Shown here: positions 55,004-64,000 of the stretch, in pieces | How positions within the stretch are numbered: position 1 is the stretch's first letter | Layout of the letters: the number at the start of each line of letters is the position of its first letter | Translations under genes and position numbers: made by a program | Notes under the pieces: model-generated | Databases searched by the model: none | Told to the model about the DNA's origin: nothing | What the model saw: only the letters and a program-made list of their open reading frames with translations | Assembly (NCBI GenBank): GCA_039000515.1 | Contig: JBCFYV010002255.1 | Span: forward strand, 16,516,890-16,580,889 | Direction: 5' to 3' | Length of the DNA: 64,000 bases | DNA from: Timema cristinae | Taxonomy: Eukaryota > Arthropoda > Insecta > Phasmatodea > Timematidae

Positions 55004-55433
55004 ATATTCTGAAAATTGAAACGTTACACCTTGACACGGGAAACTAACCCGGGACCTTTGGCTTAGTACGCCAATGCTCTAACCACTGAGCTATCCAGGA
55101 TTCGTCCCGTGCCTAAGGTCATTCTTCACACATATTTTAAGGCAGAGTCTGTGATGGACGTGCGGAAATCGTCGGCTGCATCAATATAAGCCAACTACCG
55201 AGTCGCAGATGGCTGGGTTATATGATAGCTCGTGATATTATTAGAAATCACACATTTGTAGCCGACGATTTCAGCACGTCCATCATATACTCTGGCTTAA
55301 AATATGAGTGAAGAATGACCCTGGGCACGGGACGAATCCTGGATAGCTCAGTGGTTAGAGCATTGACGTACTAAGACAAAGGTACCGGGTTCGATTCCCT
55401 TGTCCAGGTGTCATTTTTCAATTTTCAGAAAAG
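55004..55433. mobile_element. Palindromic element T, best copy, tRNA-like sequence in each arm
   Basis: Arms 55004-55177 and 55259-55433 are inverted copies at well over 85 percent by eye, with an 80-nt centre. Each arm includes a tRNA-like sequence: minus strand 55028-55100 and plus strand 55337-55408. The plus one reads TCCTGGA, TA, GCTC AGTGGTTA GAGC (D arm), TTGAC GTACTAA GACAA (anticodon arm; the left arm has the paired TTGGC/GCCAA form), CCGGG TTCGATT CCCTT (T arm), TCCAGG closing the acceptor. Outer blocks GAAAATTGAA and central GTGATGGACGTG are shared with the other T copies. No protein is encoded. Confidence 0.85.
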
Positions 55434-55559
55434 GATGTCGTAGTTTACAATTATTGGCAACCAAGAAATGTAGTTTCTTACCGTTGTAAGGAGAGGATCT
55501 TATTTTTTTGTTCTAAACATCTCAAAAAGGGCTCTCTCAATAGCCATCCGTAAATTCAA

Positions 55560-55830
55560 TGGCTAAAGTAATGTATATATAGATTGCGACTTCGATATCG
55601 AAAATTTGTATATTTCTAAATGATAGACCAAGATTCAGACAAATTCACAGGCCAAAATATAGACAGACACACACAGAGGCAGATGGCATAGTGAAAATCA
55701 TTTTTCGGCTTCAGGGCGTCATGAAACTTCAACATTTATCAAACAATTGAGTTCAATTTTTTTTTTACGATCACAATACTTCTCTCTCCAGGGGGTGGAG
55801 AAGAGGTAAAAACCATAAGGCATGACTTTG
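55560..55830. repeat. Dispersed repeat family R, copy 5
   Basis: TATAGACAGACACACACAGA, TCAGGGCGTCATGAAACTTC, AACATTTATCAAA, ACGATCACAATACTTCTCTC match 46020-46165 and 560-665. Only the right part of R is present. Confidence 0.55.
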
Positions 55831-55834
55831 ACAA

Positions 55835-56740
55835 TGGTAGAATATGACCTAACCGCGGATTTATATCCTATCCACAATTCTTGAGACTGTGAGACGGATT
55901 TCCGAAATAAATCAAACCTTTCTTCTTCCCCAAAGATAATTTAGAAACAAGACTTCTTCTTGACCTTGAATTTGTTCTGCCCAGCATAAGTTAAAAAGGA
56001 TAAGTTTATGGTGAATTATTTCTTTTGATTGGTGATCAGATCAGATCTCACCGTGGCGAATGAAAAAAAAAGTTCCGGTAACTACTCGGTGACTAAACGG
56101 GTGTTACATCGCAAAGGAGTCGTCGAGTCAAGGTAAAGACTTCTCCTACATAATCTGTGATCCCTCCTCCTCCCCTCGACCCCTTCTTCAGATGACCACC
56201 AATCCCCCACCACCATCCACCACTGCCCTCCAATCAACAAGGTCATCGAGTTCCTTTTGCAGAACTCTTACAAGTACCAGTACTTAACGTCGTCTACTTC
56301 TCCGCTCCAGAAACCGACCTGCGGAAGGGACCACACCCAATTTCAAGGTCGATCAACAAAGAATATATATATATATATATATATACTTTTGGGTACAGAA
56401 AATAATTCTTCATGGTCACTTAAACCCTCCACATGACAAAGTGTACTATCTCCTATAATTATTTATTCTGCAATTACCACTTATAAATGTCTGCTGGTTG
56501 TATACCTTTTATCTTGCTTTACTTCCTTGAAAACAAAAACGAAAGACAATTTTAAAGATGTGATTAGATGGAAAAAACTCAACTTCAAGCGCTATTTTGT
56601 TTTATCAACAATTCCTAGACCCATTCGTTATTTAGTTGTCCTTTTTTTTGTAAGAGTTTAAGGTTGGTGCAGAATCACCAAGAATATTCTGGTGATCAGG
56701 GGCTATGAAATATTTTGGGGAGACTTTTAACACAAAATAA
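55835..56740. other. No gene called; one exon-like patch
   Basis: At 56188 a pyrimidine tract ends CCCCTTCTTCAG, like a splice acceptor, and a GC-richer patch follows to about 56360 with an open frame (SPTTIHHCPPINKVIEFLLQ). No donor or family resemblance supports it. An (AT)n run follows at 56362-56386. Confidence 0.3.
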
Positions 56741-56767
56741 CTAACTTAGTTTATATGCTTTATTGAT

Positions 56768-56935
56768 ATGTGGAGAAGGTTACATAATGATGAGTTACCT
56801 ACCCTGTATTCGTCACCAAACATTGTTAGGATAATCAAACCTCGCATACCACGATGGGCAGGACACGCAGCGCGAATGGAATACTTTAGAACCGCGTCCA
56901 GGGTATTGTCTGGTAAACCCAATGTGATGAAATCA
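56768..56935 (+). pseudogene. LINE L2, short C-terminal remnant
   Basis: MWRRLHNDELPTLYSSPNIV, RIIKPRIPRWAGHAARMEYF and RTASRVLSGKPNVMKSL match the L2 phrase order (NDEL--LYSSPNIVR, GH-ARM--SRTA, L-GKP-GK--L). It stops before the DLKEIGC block. No minisatellite beside it. Confidence 0.85.
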
Positions 56936-57234
56936 CTATTAGTGATGTTGATTGGGATTGACTCTTATACTTCTGGGACAGAGCTAATACCAAATATTTT
57001 CAACCTACCTACTAGGTAAGGTTTAATATATTTTATAAGTTCAATCAAAATAATTCCAAAACATGATACTAGATTTTAATTAGAATACAAAAATTAAGAT
57101 TCGCTTTGAGAGTGAATATTTTGGACTGGGCAGAGGATTGATTTATTCTTATGGGGATCAGACCAACACAGTTAATAAATATTCCAAAACAAGTAATTCA
57201 AATAATTAGTTTACGTTGTCGAGCTAACTTTAAA

Positions 57235-57900
57235 GATAACGTGTAGGAAACGCGAGTTAAGGGAAATATTTTTGCAGTTCTTATCTCAGAAAATTTTTAT
57301 GGTCAAAAGAAATCAAATATTTTTCCAGTAGAAATCTAGAGTTTAGTTTTCTTCAAATAATGATATCAACAGTTGGAGACCTGGTGATCTAGGGGTAAGG
57401 TGTCAGACTTCTGAGCTGGCGGCCGGGGTTCAATCCTCGGTCCCGGCACAAATTTATCTGATTTCCAAACCCTTCCTTCACCTCTGACAAGACATCTTGT
57501 GAATATGGGGAATGCCAGGCCTCCGCCGTGGTTCGGATTCCACGTTAAACTGTAGGTCCTTCATTTCATCTCACAATCACCCTACCATTACACATTAGCG
57601 TAAGTGCGTACAACCCGAACGGGTAGTAAGACGCGGTGCTAATAATAATAATAATAATATCAACAGTTTTTGAATATCTGTCAAGGATGTCATGGAATGT
57701 AATAACAACTCTTTCTCTTCATTTAAAAAGTTTCTCATTTAGTGTCGTTATGCTCATAACAGATATTCAACAACTGTTGATGTCACCATGTGAAAAAAAT
57801 TGAACTCTATATGTCTATTGAAGAAATGTTTTATTTATTTTGGCAAAAAAAAAATTACTATAAAAACAGTTTTATCTGGAGTTCCTTAAACTCCTACCTT
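57235..57900. mobile_element. Palindromic MITE P, split by SINE A
   Basis: Same elements as 10745-11385: CGCGAGTTAAGGGAAATATT at the left, TAATGATATCAACAGTT up to the guest, then GAATATCTGTCAAGG, TTTAAAAAGTTTCTCATTTA, ATATTCAACAACTGTTGATG and the right arm TTTTATTTATTTTGGC. The right end is eroded (GAGTTCCTTAAACTCC). Confidence 0.78.
57375..57656 (+). mobile_element. SINE A, full length, nested in P
   Basis: Head GGAGACCTGGTGATCTAGGG to complete tail and TAA run. Perfect 12-bp duplication ATATCAACAGTT (57363-57374 and 57657-57668). Confidence 0.95.
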
Positions 57901-57904
57901 AAAT

Positions 57905-58270
57905 CTCACCTCTCACCCAACTAACTGTCCATATCGTTAAATACGTCTGACAGAAGGGATGGTCTGTTTTTGCACTAAGTGTACTTTTTCTTTCATTTTA
58001 CTGACGTAATCATAACCACAGCTTAGGTCTCTTGAGGAGTGTTAGGAAGTGTTAGAACTGTATCGCAGAAGGTCGACATATCAGAGCCGGAAACATTTCA
58101 CTGATGGAAATATTCTCAGCCCAATAAGGGAATAATATTTGACTTCTAGGTAGAATTTAAATCTTCATGTCAATTTCAATTATCTACGTGGATTAGGTTT
58201 TGAATTATAGTTGGCATGATGATTGGGATACCAATCTTCTTTTTTTTTTTTTTAGTTAATAAATCGAAGC
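57905..58270. other. No gene recognised
   Basis: No features supported. Confidence 0.5.
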
Positions 58271-58274
58271 AATG

Positions 58275-58365
58275 TTAACTAACTCTGACATAAGCTAAGA
58301 GTTAAGAATGACCTTGAGAACTGGACGAGTCCTGCAAAGCTCAATGGTACAACTTTGTAGTGCTA
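58275..58365 (+). repeat. Element T, one-arm fragment
   Basis: AGTTAAGAATGACCTTGAGA, ACTGGACGAGTCCTGCAAAG and CTCAATGGTACAACTTTGTA match the right arm of T up to the D arm of its tRNA-like block. Confidence 0.45.
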
Positions 58366-58377
58366 ATGTCCGGATTA

Positions 58378-59185
58378 CGATCAACTTAACGTTCACGTAA
58401 CGTAAAGTTCATTTAATATAAATTAACTAGGGTATGATCAGTAAAGTAACGTGAAAACTTGAACAAAATATGGACAATGGATTTGGACGGTTTGAAAACA
58501 AACTGTTCAAAAAAAATTAAACCCAATCATTTTGAGTTGATTAGGTTGCAAGTACTTGCAATAAAAGCTTTAAGGTCATTTCACACTGACGTCCACGGTG
58601 TCAGAGAACTAACTAGGTGTCCGTGGTACGGATGTTTTTCAGATCACTTTCCGAGCGGTCGCCAAGGCGTCCGCGTGGACATTTTGGACTGAGCATGCGC
58701 AGTGGCGTTTTGAGGATCACGTGGTCACCTACACTACCCTACAGTATAGCAACTCAAGTTTGTAGCCAATAAAAATGTCTGCTAACGTTTGGTTGCAGTG
58801 TGAATTGGCACGTCCATGGACATTTATTTCGTGGATTCCAGTGTGAAATGGCCTTTACTTGATAGAAAAATAAAATGTAACAAGAGGTTAAGACATTTCA
58901 GAGTTCAAAAGATGGGAACAAACAATACTGAAGATGTAATCTGCATTTCATAAACAAACAAATTAGATATTAAATAGCCCCCGTTGACGTCTTTAGCAAC
59001 ATGATTGGCTGGCTAGGACACGTGGTGCGCACGTAGCGTTTAAGTTCTGCCCTGGATAACTTTTAATTTTGAGTAAACGTTAAGTTAACTGAATTGTGGT
59101 GGCTTCTATTTAAAAACATGAGGAGAACATTTACGTGCCATGAAAGTTAAGTGGACGCTAAGTTTATCGTGATCCTGGCATAAGA
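58378..59185. mobile_element. Palindromic element H, copy 2, with nested MITE
   Basis: Left end GATCAACTTAACGTTCACGT faces the right end AAGTTAAGTGGACGCTAAGT, TTATCGTGATC. Central blocks match 21480-21925 (GATTAGGTTGCAAGTACTTG; ATGATTGGCTGG; GACACGTGGT). Without the guest about 520 bp. No transposase. Confidence 0.65.
58573..58854. mobile_element. TTA-flanked MITE, probably Harbinger type, nested in H
   Basis: Left end AGGTCATTTCACACTG and right end CAGTGTGAAATGGCCT are inverted repeats with one mismatch. TTA flanks both sides, the usual 3-bp target of PIF/Harbinger elements. H copy 1 has an uninterrupted TTTA at this place, an empty site. 282 bp, GC-richer than its surroundings, no transposase frame. 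Confidence 0.85.
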
Positions 59186-59276
59186 TAAAATATAATGAAT
59201 TTAATGCTCTCGTGTTCAGAAGTAATTTTGCAACTATATTTTAATATTAATTTAAACATGTGAATTAAGATACATA

Positions 59277-59522
59277 CAAGCCTCAGTGGTGAAGTTAGCT
59301 AACACGCTAGTTTCGTGTTGAGCTAGACTGCCGAGGATGGGGGAGATCAAGGTTCTAAACTCACTCGGGTGAACTGGGTGTGGTTTTTCCTAAATGTTTT
59401 CCCACTCTCCCTCCACGCAAATGTGGATTCACTTCCTCTATATTCAACCCTCCCAATTCCTAAACCGTCAGCGTAATTAGTACTTAAGCATATAACACGC
59501 GGTGCTAAATATTAAATAAATA
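59277..59522 (+). mobile_element. SINE B, hairpin missing from tail
   Basis: CCTCAGTGGTGAAGTTAGCT (box A region), AAGGTTCTAAACTCACTCGG (altered box B), normal body. The tail lacks 16 nt holding the hairpin and GTAG (reads CATATAACACGCGGTGCT). Perfect 14-bp duplication AATTAAGATACATA (59263-59276 and 59523-59536). The deletion is either from before or after insertion. Confidence 0.93.
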
Positions 59523-59719
59523 AATTAAGATACATAATGTATACATTAAATAGGTAGTGTTTGCTTCTGTTCTGACTATAATATATTTTGATCGCTTAGG
59601 TTTTATTTAATACAATTGTCATTATACTTCCAATTTGATATTATCACTAGGTAATCCTAGAATATATTAGTATTATTGCAATTTTAGTTTGAGGAATTCT
59701 ATGTCAAACGTTTGAAATA

Positions 59720-59965
59720 CAGTAGAACGTTGATAATTCGGAATAATTGGAGATCAACCTATTCCAGATAATCGATTTGTCCAGATTTTTAAAAATACGG
59801 TATCTATACCAAAAAATAAGTTTAGACAGGATACTTTCAAAAAGTATCAATTTTTTTAACAAGGGTTGAGGTGCTCTTTTTTTTGTTGGCCATGTCTCTG
59901 ATATTGATACCACTGTGGCTATTTTTATAAATAATATTTTTTTCTTAGCGATCCGAACTTTTGGC
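59720..59965. mobile_element. pogo/Tigger-like element end
   Basis: After TA the sequence CAGTAGAACGTTGATAATTC, GGAATAATTGGAGATCAACC, and CCAGATAATCGATTTGTCC closely follows the terminal consensus of pogo-type Tc1/mariner elements (CAGTAGAACCTCGATAATTCG). The opposite end was not found; 59947-59963 (CGATCCGAACTTTTGGC) may be its trace. A 69-codon minus frame is present but no DDE motif. Confidence 0.6.
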
Positions 59966-59969
59966 GTTA

Positions 59970-60950
59970 AAATTGACGCTCTAATTTAATGAAATTTTAA
60001 CTTTAAAATAATACCTATACATATTTCTTACGAGTATAGCTCTAAATTTAATTTTTGTAATTCCCTGGGCCACCATTTTAATTAATTGCCAAGTGTGTCC
60101 AAATAATTTAGCACTTTATTGATGCAAGGTTAACTCAACACATAACTTACACACTAGACTTATCTAGGACAACACAATTAATACTTAAGGTCAAATCTTA
60201 GAGTCACAATTTATCATATCAAGGATGTGTAATATACAAGAAGTGGTAGTATACTTATATATTATACGTGCAAGTATAATTTAGTGACTGTGTACTTATA
60301 TATAAGTAGGCTTTAGTTGCAATAAAGTACAACCTTCACAGGCAAGTCCACTAAGTCGATAATTTTTTGTACCACAAGTGGTATTTAATGTGTAATGCGC
60401 ATAAGAAACAAAGTATCGTATGGTAAAATTGCTGTCTTATATTTCTTATTAAACGCTTCCATTAATATACTTTACAGCTTTAACAAGGGAGCAGGAAGGT
60501 AGTAGCTTATATTATGGTGGGTGATCGACACACGCATCGAATGCTTATAAAGTGGTCATCCATTGAAAAAAAATTGGAGAAATACGGACCTATCTAATAA
60601 AATAGCAAGATAATCTTCTTCTTTAAAAAAAATAATTAAAATATTCTTCAACCCCCCCCCCCCCCTCCCCTCTCGGTAATAAACCAGGGTCCCCAGACCA
60701 CTTAGCTACAAGCATGGAGATAAAAAATAATCATTCTTCCTCTTCAAAATAACACTCGGAGACTTCATCAGAATGAACTAGTGGTTAATTTAAAGCCCTC
60801 AAAGCAGACTTCTGGGCCAAGCATAACACAAATATTTGAGGTGATTAGAACTGGTTTGTATTACATTAACGGCACCGGTGGATCAGAAGAAATGGAAGTT
60901 TTTATTATTACCATTGTTGTTGTTGTTATTTTGAATATTATTTCTACCAC
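59970..60950. other. No gene recognised
   Basis: AT-rich, with a run of C at 60649-60667. Nothing supported. Confidence 0.5.
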
Positions 60951-60954
60951 GTCT

Positions 60955-61275
60955 TAACTTGCCTCATGGTATAGTGGTTGGAGCCCCTGACTGCTGACCT
61001 GAAAGTCATAGACTCAATTCTCGGTTGCTACCCGGATATTTTTCTCAAAAGGGGAATAATTCCCATGGTCACTAGGGTTTGGTAAATTAATCTTAATTTA
61101 GGTTTTAAGTGTTTCCACTGGTTCCACACCCTCATACTCACTATCACCATCACCATCATCTCATCGGGACATGGAAAGAGCCTCCATGGAAAGGATGTAC
61201 GATTAGTACATTCGGTCTCCCCTGAGCAACGGTACATTAGTACTGGCTAATATTTTCAGTACTTGGCTACGAATG
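60955..61275 (+). mobile_element. SINE E, full length
   Basis: Head GCCTCATGGTATAGTGGTTG and GAGCCCCTGACTGC (box A and D arm), AGACTCAATTCTCGG (box B), CACTAGGGTTTGG, CACTGGTTCCACACCCTCAT, CGGGACATGGAAAGAGCCTC, ACGATTAGTACATTCGG, ATTAGTACTGGCTAATATTT. Its head differs from the 53480 copy more than the body does. Confidence 0.82.
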
Positions 61276-61279
61276 TTGG

Positions 61280-61540
61280 TAGTCCGGAAACAGAATTATT
61301 ATTACTATTATTTCCACTTCTTAGTATCTGTTCGGTTCATACTAACAACTCCATGGTATAAGCCCATAATCGTGCAACACCGTCTGATGGGAAGATAGTG
61401 CCAACTTCTGCGGATAGAAGGTGTAATGTGGTCAATACAACAAACGCTTCGGCAGTTAATCTCAGTTTTATATATTTGGCTGCTACTTTTTTCATTCAAT
61501 TAACTCTTCATTTGTCCTCGCGGGGCAGAAAAATTTGGAA
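61280..61540. other. No gene recognised
   Basis: Two overlapping 60-70 codon frames on opposite strands have no recognisable motif. Confidence 0.45.
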
Positions 61541-61544
61541 TCGT

Positions 61545-61785
61545 TTGGATTCGGACTCGGACCTTTGGATCTGTAGCCAGGAACTCTGCTTATACGATAG
61601 GGATAAGTAAGGTTGGATTTTAGAAGAAATATAACTACATTTGCGTGAAGGAAGAGTGGAAAACCAATTAAGAAAAAACAATCTCAGTATACTTGACCAG
61701 GATTTGAACCCGATCTCCCCGTCTCATATAATACAGCCCAAGACGAGTGTGACACCTTAGGCCATGCAACCACCATGCTTGGTCA
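61545..61785 (-). mobile_element. SINE C with adjoining tRNA-like piece
   Basis: Head at right (minus strand ATGGCCTAAGGTGTCACACT), box B GGGTTTGAATCCTGG, body TTAATTGGTTTTCCACTCTT and CACGCAAATGTAG. The hairpin tail is replaced by GGATCTGTAGCCAGGAACTC, the same tRNA-like piece that adjoins the C copy at 5 kb. Confidence 0.65.
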
Positions 61786-61789
61786 ATGG

Positions 61790-62260
61790 AAACTGTATAC
61801 AGAATCGGAAGACCTTATATTTTGTTATAATATTTGCGAACTTGTTTGCCCTATATTACATAATATGCTAATGGGGTTTGAGGCAGATTTGCTGTTATAG
61901 GTTAAGTCTTTATCTATTAGTAGTGTTAGTTTAACAGAAATGTTGACGCAAGAGATTTTTAGCGTCAGGGATCACATTTACATTTAACTCACAATCAATT
62001 TGGTTGTTACTTTCTTTCATATTGAAAAAAAACACTAATATCCATCCCAGTTGGGATTCGAACCAAAGGATCTCATATCAATTTCAAGACTCTACTATCT
62101 CTACCAATGGGTTTATTTATACAGTCTTAAACCTAGAAATATCACCTTAATCAACCATAATTAATAAATAATAATATTGCGCGCCTGGGCAATATCAATC
62201 GTAGCCCAGTAGTGAAAAGATAAGCCAGTACTAATATACCGTTTCCTTGGGATGCCCGAA
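61790..62260. other. Palindrome G half at 62035-62150; otherwise nothing
   Basis: CCCAGTTGGGATTCGAACCA, GATCTCATATCAA and ATCACCTTAATCAACC resemble the left part of 23285-23425. The remainder has no supported feature. Confidence 0.4.
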
Positions 62261-62264
62261 TGTA

Positions 62265-62400
62265 GGGTGGAAGAAAAACAGAGAAAATTAAATTTTAAGA
62301 CCATCCTTCCAATTCATACGTCCGGGATTCAAACCCCAACCTTCTTGTCAACGGGATTCAAATCCATGAAGAAACTAACGTCTTAGACCATTTGGTCACG
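62265..62400 (-). mobile_element. SINE C, old partial copy
   Basis: Minus strand: GTGACCAAATGGTCTAAGAC (box A) and GGGTTTGAATCCCGG (box B), with an extra GGATTTGAATCCCG between them; the box-B region seems duplicated. Body is almost gone. Confidence 0.5.
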
Positions 62401-62497
62401 GATTTAGTTACTTAAAGCTTTCAAATGCAACTGAAAAAAAAACCCATTCATTTCTCTGAGTCTTAGAGGAGGTTGTCCGGCGATTAACACTCGTGAG

Positions 62498-62536
62498 GGC
62501 GTATACCCGAACGGGTAGTAAGACGTTGTGCTTAAA
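62498..62536 (+). mobile_element. SINE tail-only insertion 2
   Basis: Just 39 nt: GGCGTATACCCGAACGGGTA, GTAAGACGTTGTGCTTAAA. Flanks AACACTCGTGAG and AACACCTCGTGAG are a target duplication with one extra C. The intact hairpin ACCCGAACGGGT is included. Confidence 0.88.
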
Positions 62537-62552
62537 AACACCTCGTGAGATA

Positions 62553-62690
62553 CACGCATTGGTTAACACGTGGGCTTGGACGTCAGTCCCATATAATCTT
62601 GGTGTGCCAGTGATGAAAAGGTTAGGGATCGAATCCCGCTGGGCTACTGACGTTGGTTTTTCTGCATTTTCCACTCTTTTTTCATTTTTA
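62553..62690 (+). mobile_element. SINE D, head and start of body
   Basis: CATTGGTTAACACGTGGGCT and TGGACGTCAGTCCCATATAA (head), GGGATCGAATCCCGCTGGGC (box B), TTTTTCTGCATTTTCCACTC (body). It passes into the polypyrimidine tract that follows. Confidence 0.6.
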
Positions 62691-63110
62691 CCTCACGCTT
62701 GATTTTCAACTCTCCCACTGTTTTTCCGTTCCCTCCTTTTTCCGCCACCCTCAATTCCCCCTCTCACTCCACTATCTCCTACCCCTCCATTTTCACTCAC
62801 CTTACAAGCTACACTCCCCCTTCATTTTCCACCTTCTCTGCATTTTAAATTCTTAATAATTTTCATCTTTTTCTATTTACACTCTCCATTTTGCAATCTC
62901 AATTCTCGCTCTCTCTTCACCTTACACTTTTTTATTCCTTTACAATCTCTCTTTCCTTTTGTCCCTCTCTCTCCTTTTGTCTGTCTCTCTCTATTTCTCA
63001 CTCTTTCTCTCTCTATTTTATACTCTCTTCCAATTTCCCACTATCTTTCCATTTTCCACTTTATCTTCATTTTACACTCTTTATCTCCATTTTCTATTCG
63101 CCCTGCAATC
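62690..63110. repeat. Polypyrimidine tract of degenerate TCCATTTTCCACTCT units
   Basis: About 420 bp almost free of G on the plus strand, with recurring phrases CATTTTCCACT, CATTTTACACTCT, CTCTCTCTATTT. Ser/Leu/Phe-rich open frames here are low complexity. The unit resembles the SINE body phrase GGTTTTCCACTCTCC just upstream, so the tract may have grown from it. Confidence 0.7.
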
Positions 63111-63223
63111 AAATGGGGGTACAGCTATTCAAAAATCAATCCCTTTTCATTCCTTCCCTATTGGTAGACTCAGTGCACCAAGCCTATCCATCACTATCGT
63201 AGGCACAATCAATAACCAAAGTG

Positions 63224-63522
63224 GGGTGACCTGGCAGTCTAGGAGTAAGGTGTCGGACTTCTGTGCTGGGGTCCGTGGTTCAATGCTTAGTACCGGCACA
63301 GATTTATCTGATTACCAAACCCTTCCTTCACCTCTGACAAGACGTGTATTAATCACAACTTGTCAATGTGTGGAATACCAGGCCCTCCACCGTGGTTCGG
63401 ATCCCACGTTAAACTGTAGGTCCTCCATTTCATCTCACAATCACCCTACCATTACACATGAGCGTAAGGTCGTATAGCCCAAACGGGTAGTAAGACGCGG
63501 TGCTAATAATAATAATAATAAT
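63224..63522 (+). mobile_element. SINE A2 subtype, full length
   Basis: GGGTGACCTGGCAGTCTAGG to tail; subtype block GTGTATTAATCACAACTTG present. Perfect 13-bp duplication AATAACCAAAGTG (63211-63223 and 63523-63535). Confidence 0.95.
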
Positions 63523-63539
63523 AATAACCAAAGTGTATT

Positions 63540-63975
63540 TGCGAAGGCTCTTAATCGCACCAATCATCAGACGTTGGTCGCCTTCAAGGTGACGCCCGAA
63601 GACTCGAATCGGGGCGTTCGAGGAAGTGGGCGACAGATAAGTTGCTTTGATCTTGTCCTATATAAGAGGTCACTAAGGCCATCTTGTCGACACCCATCCT
63701 TTGACGACCATTTTTTAATTTTTACCTGTAGCTCCTACAGTCGGCTTAATTTTATATCAAGTTTTTAATATATTAGTAGCGCGATAAGAAAAAAAAACGG
63801 TACCCTTGCATGTATAGTTTGATCACACAAAAAAAAAGACATTTAAATTTAAACGAATCGTACCCAGTTAAAAAAAATTGCCCAAGTAAATTTGCATGCT
63901 TGTTTAAGTTACAGGATCTATAGTAAAGTCCGGTGTAAGCTCAGATGTTTTGAGGTTATTGTACAAACCTACATT
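63540..63975 (+). other. Possible promoter patch, otherwise nothing
   Basis: A GC-richer patch (63565-63640, TTCGAGGAAGTGGGCGACAG) is followed by CCTATATAAGAGGTCAC near 63658, a good TATA box. About 30 nt later come ATCTTGTCGACACCC. A transcription start is possible but no exon follows inside the window. Confidence 0.3.
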
Positions 63976-64000
63976 CACCTTTGACAAGACATCTTGTGAA
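63976..64000 (+). mobile_element. SINE A fragment running off the window
   Basis: CACCTTTGACAAGACATCTTG is the mid-body of subtype A1. The preceding bases are not SINE, so this copy is 5'-truncated and its tail lies beyond the window. Confidence 0.75.

Noticed and set aside
55337..55408. Functional tRNA gene
   Set aside because: The cloverleaf is good, but the sequence is part of a repeated palindrome, the anticodon stem has a mismatch here and there is no T-run terminator directly after it.
62653..63202. Ser/Leu/Phe-rich proteins of 67-172 codons
   Set aside because: Low-complexity translation of a polypyrimidine tract running into a SINE A.

Overview
This 64 kb window is nuclear DNA from an insect. 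It is AT-rich and has no operons or prokaryotic signals. Its one convincing host gene is a spliced R&R-type (chitin-binding type 4) cuticle protein gene. Nearly everything else is transposable-element debris. The cuticle protein and LINE types suggest a hemimetabolous insect, possibly Hemiptera, but the order cannot be fixed from sequence alone.

The gene lies at 36411-38292 on the plus strand. Two coding exons are visible, with an intron of about 1.2 kb that carries an RTE-like LINE 3' end and a mariner-type MITE. The exon with the start codon was not found. No other host gene is supported.

The repeats form a layered community. (1) SINE families, mostly with tRNA-like heads, named here A, B, C, D and E. 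A, B and C have different heads and bodies but end in the same roughly 35-nt tail: a small ACCC-GAAC-GGGT hairpin, then GTAAGACGCGGTGCT and a (TAA)n run. At least 13 A and B copies keep target-site duplications of 8-15 bp, many are 5'-truncated, and two insertions consist of the tail alone. (2) Remnants of the 3' ends of at least three LINE families. L1 also ends in a hairpin plus (TAA)n, and L2 twice abuts a 46-bp minisatellite built from its own last codons. (3) Non-autonomous DNA elements: long palindromes P, T, H and N, a mariner-type MITE M, a Harbinger-like element with a transposase remnant, a TTA-flanked MITE, a pogo-like end and hAT-like ends. Family T is unusual because each palindrome arm carries a complete tRNA-like sequence.

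Layout. 1-13 kb: repeats R, P, T, N, K and SINEs. 13-26 kb: SINE A and B copies, LINE remnants L1 and L3, palindrome H. 26-33 kb: nested SINEs, the first minisatellite with L2, and a nested hairpin element. 33-36.4 kb: the least repetitive stretch, upstream of the cuticle gene. 36.4-38.6 kb: the gene. 39-51 kb: second minisatellite with L2, T, many SINEs. 51-64 kb: Harbinger-like element, best T copy, P, H with a nested MITE, pogo-like end, and recent SINE A and B insertions.

Nested insertions give a relative chronology: SINE C and D and the palindromes P, T and R are hosts, and SINE A and B are the younger guests. Family letters are labels made for this window, not database names. Boundaries of old copies are accurate to about 10-20 bp. 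Boundaries of copies with target-site duplications are accurate to about 1-2 bp.
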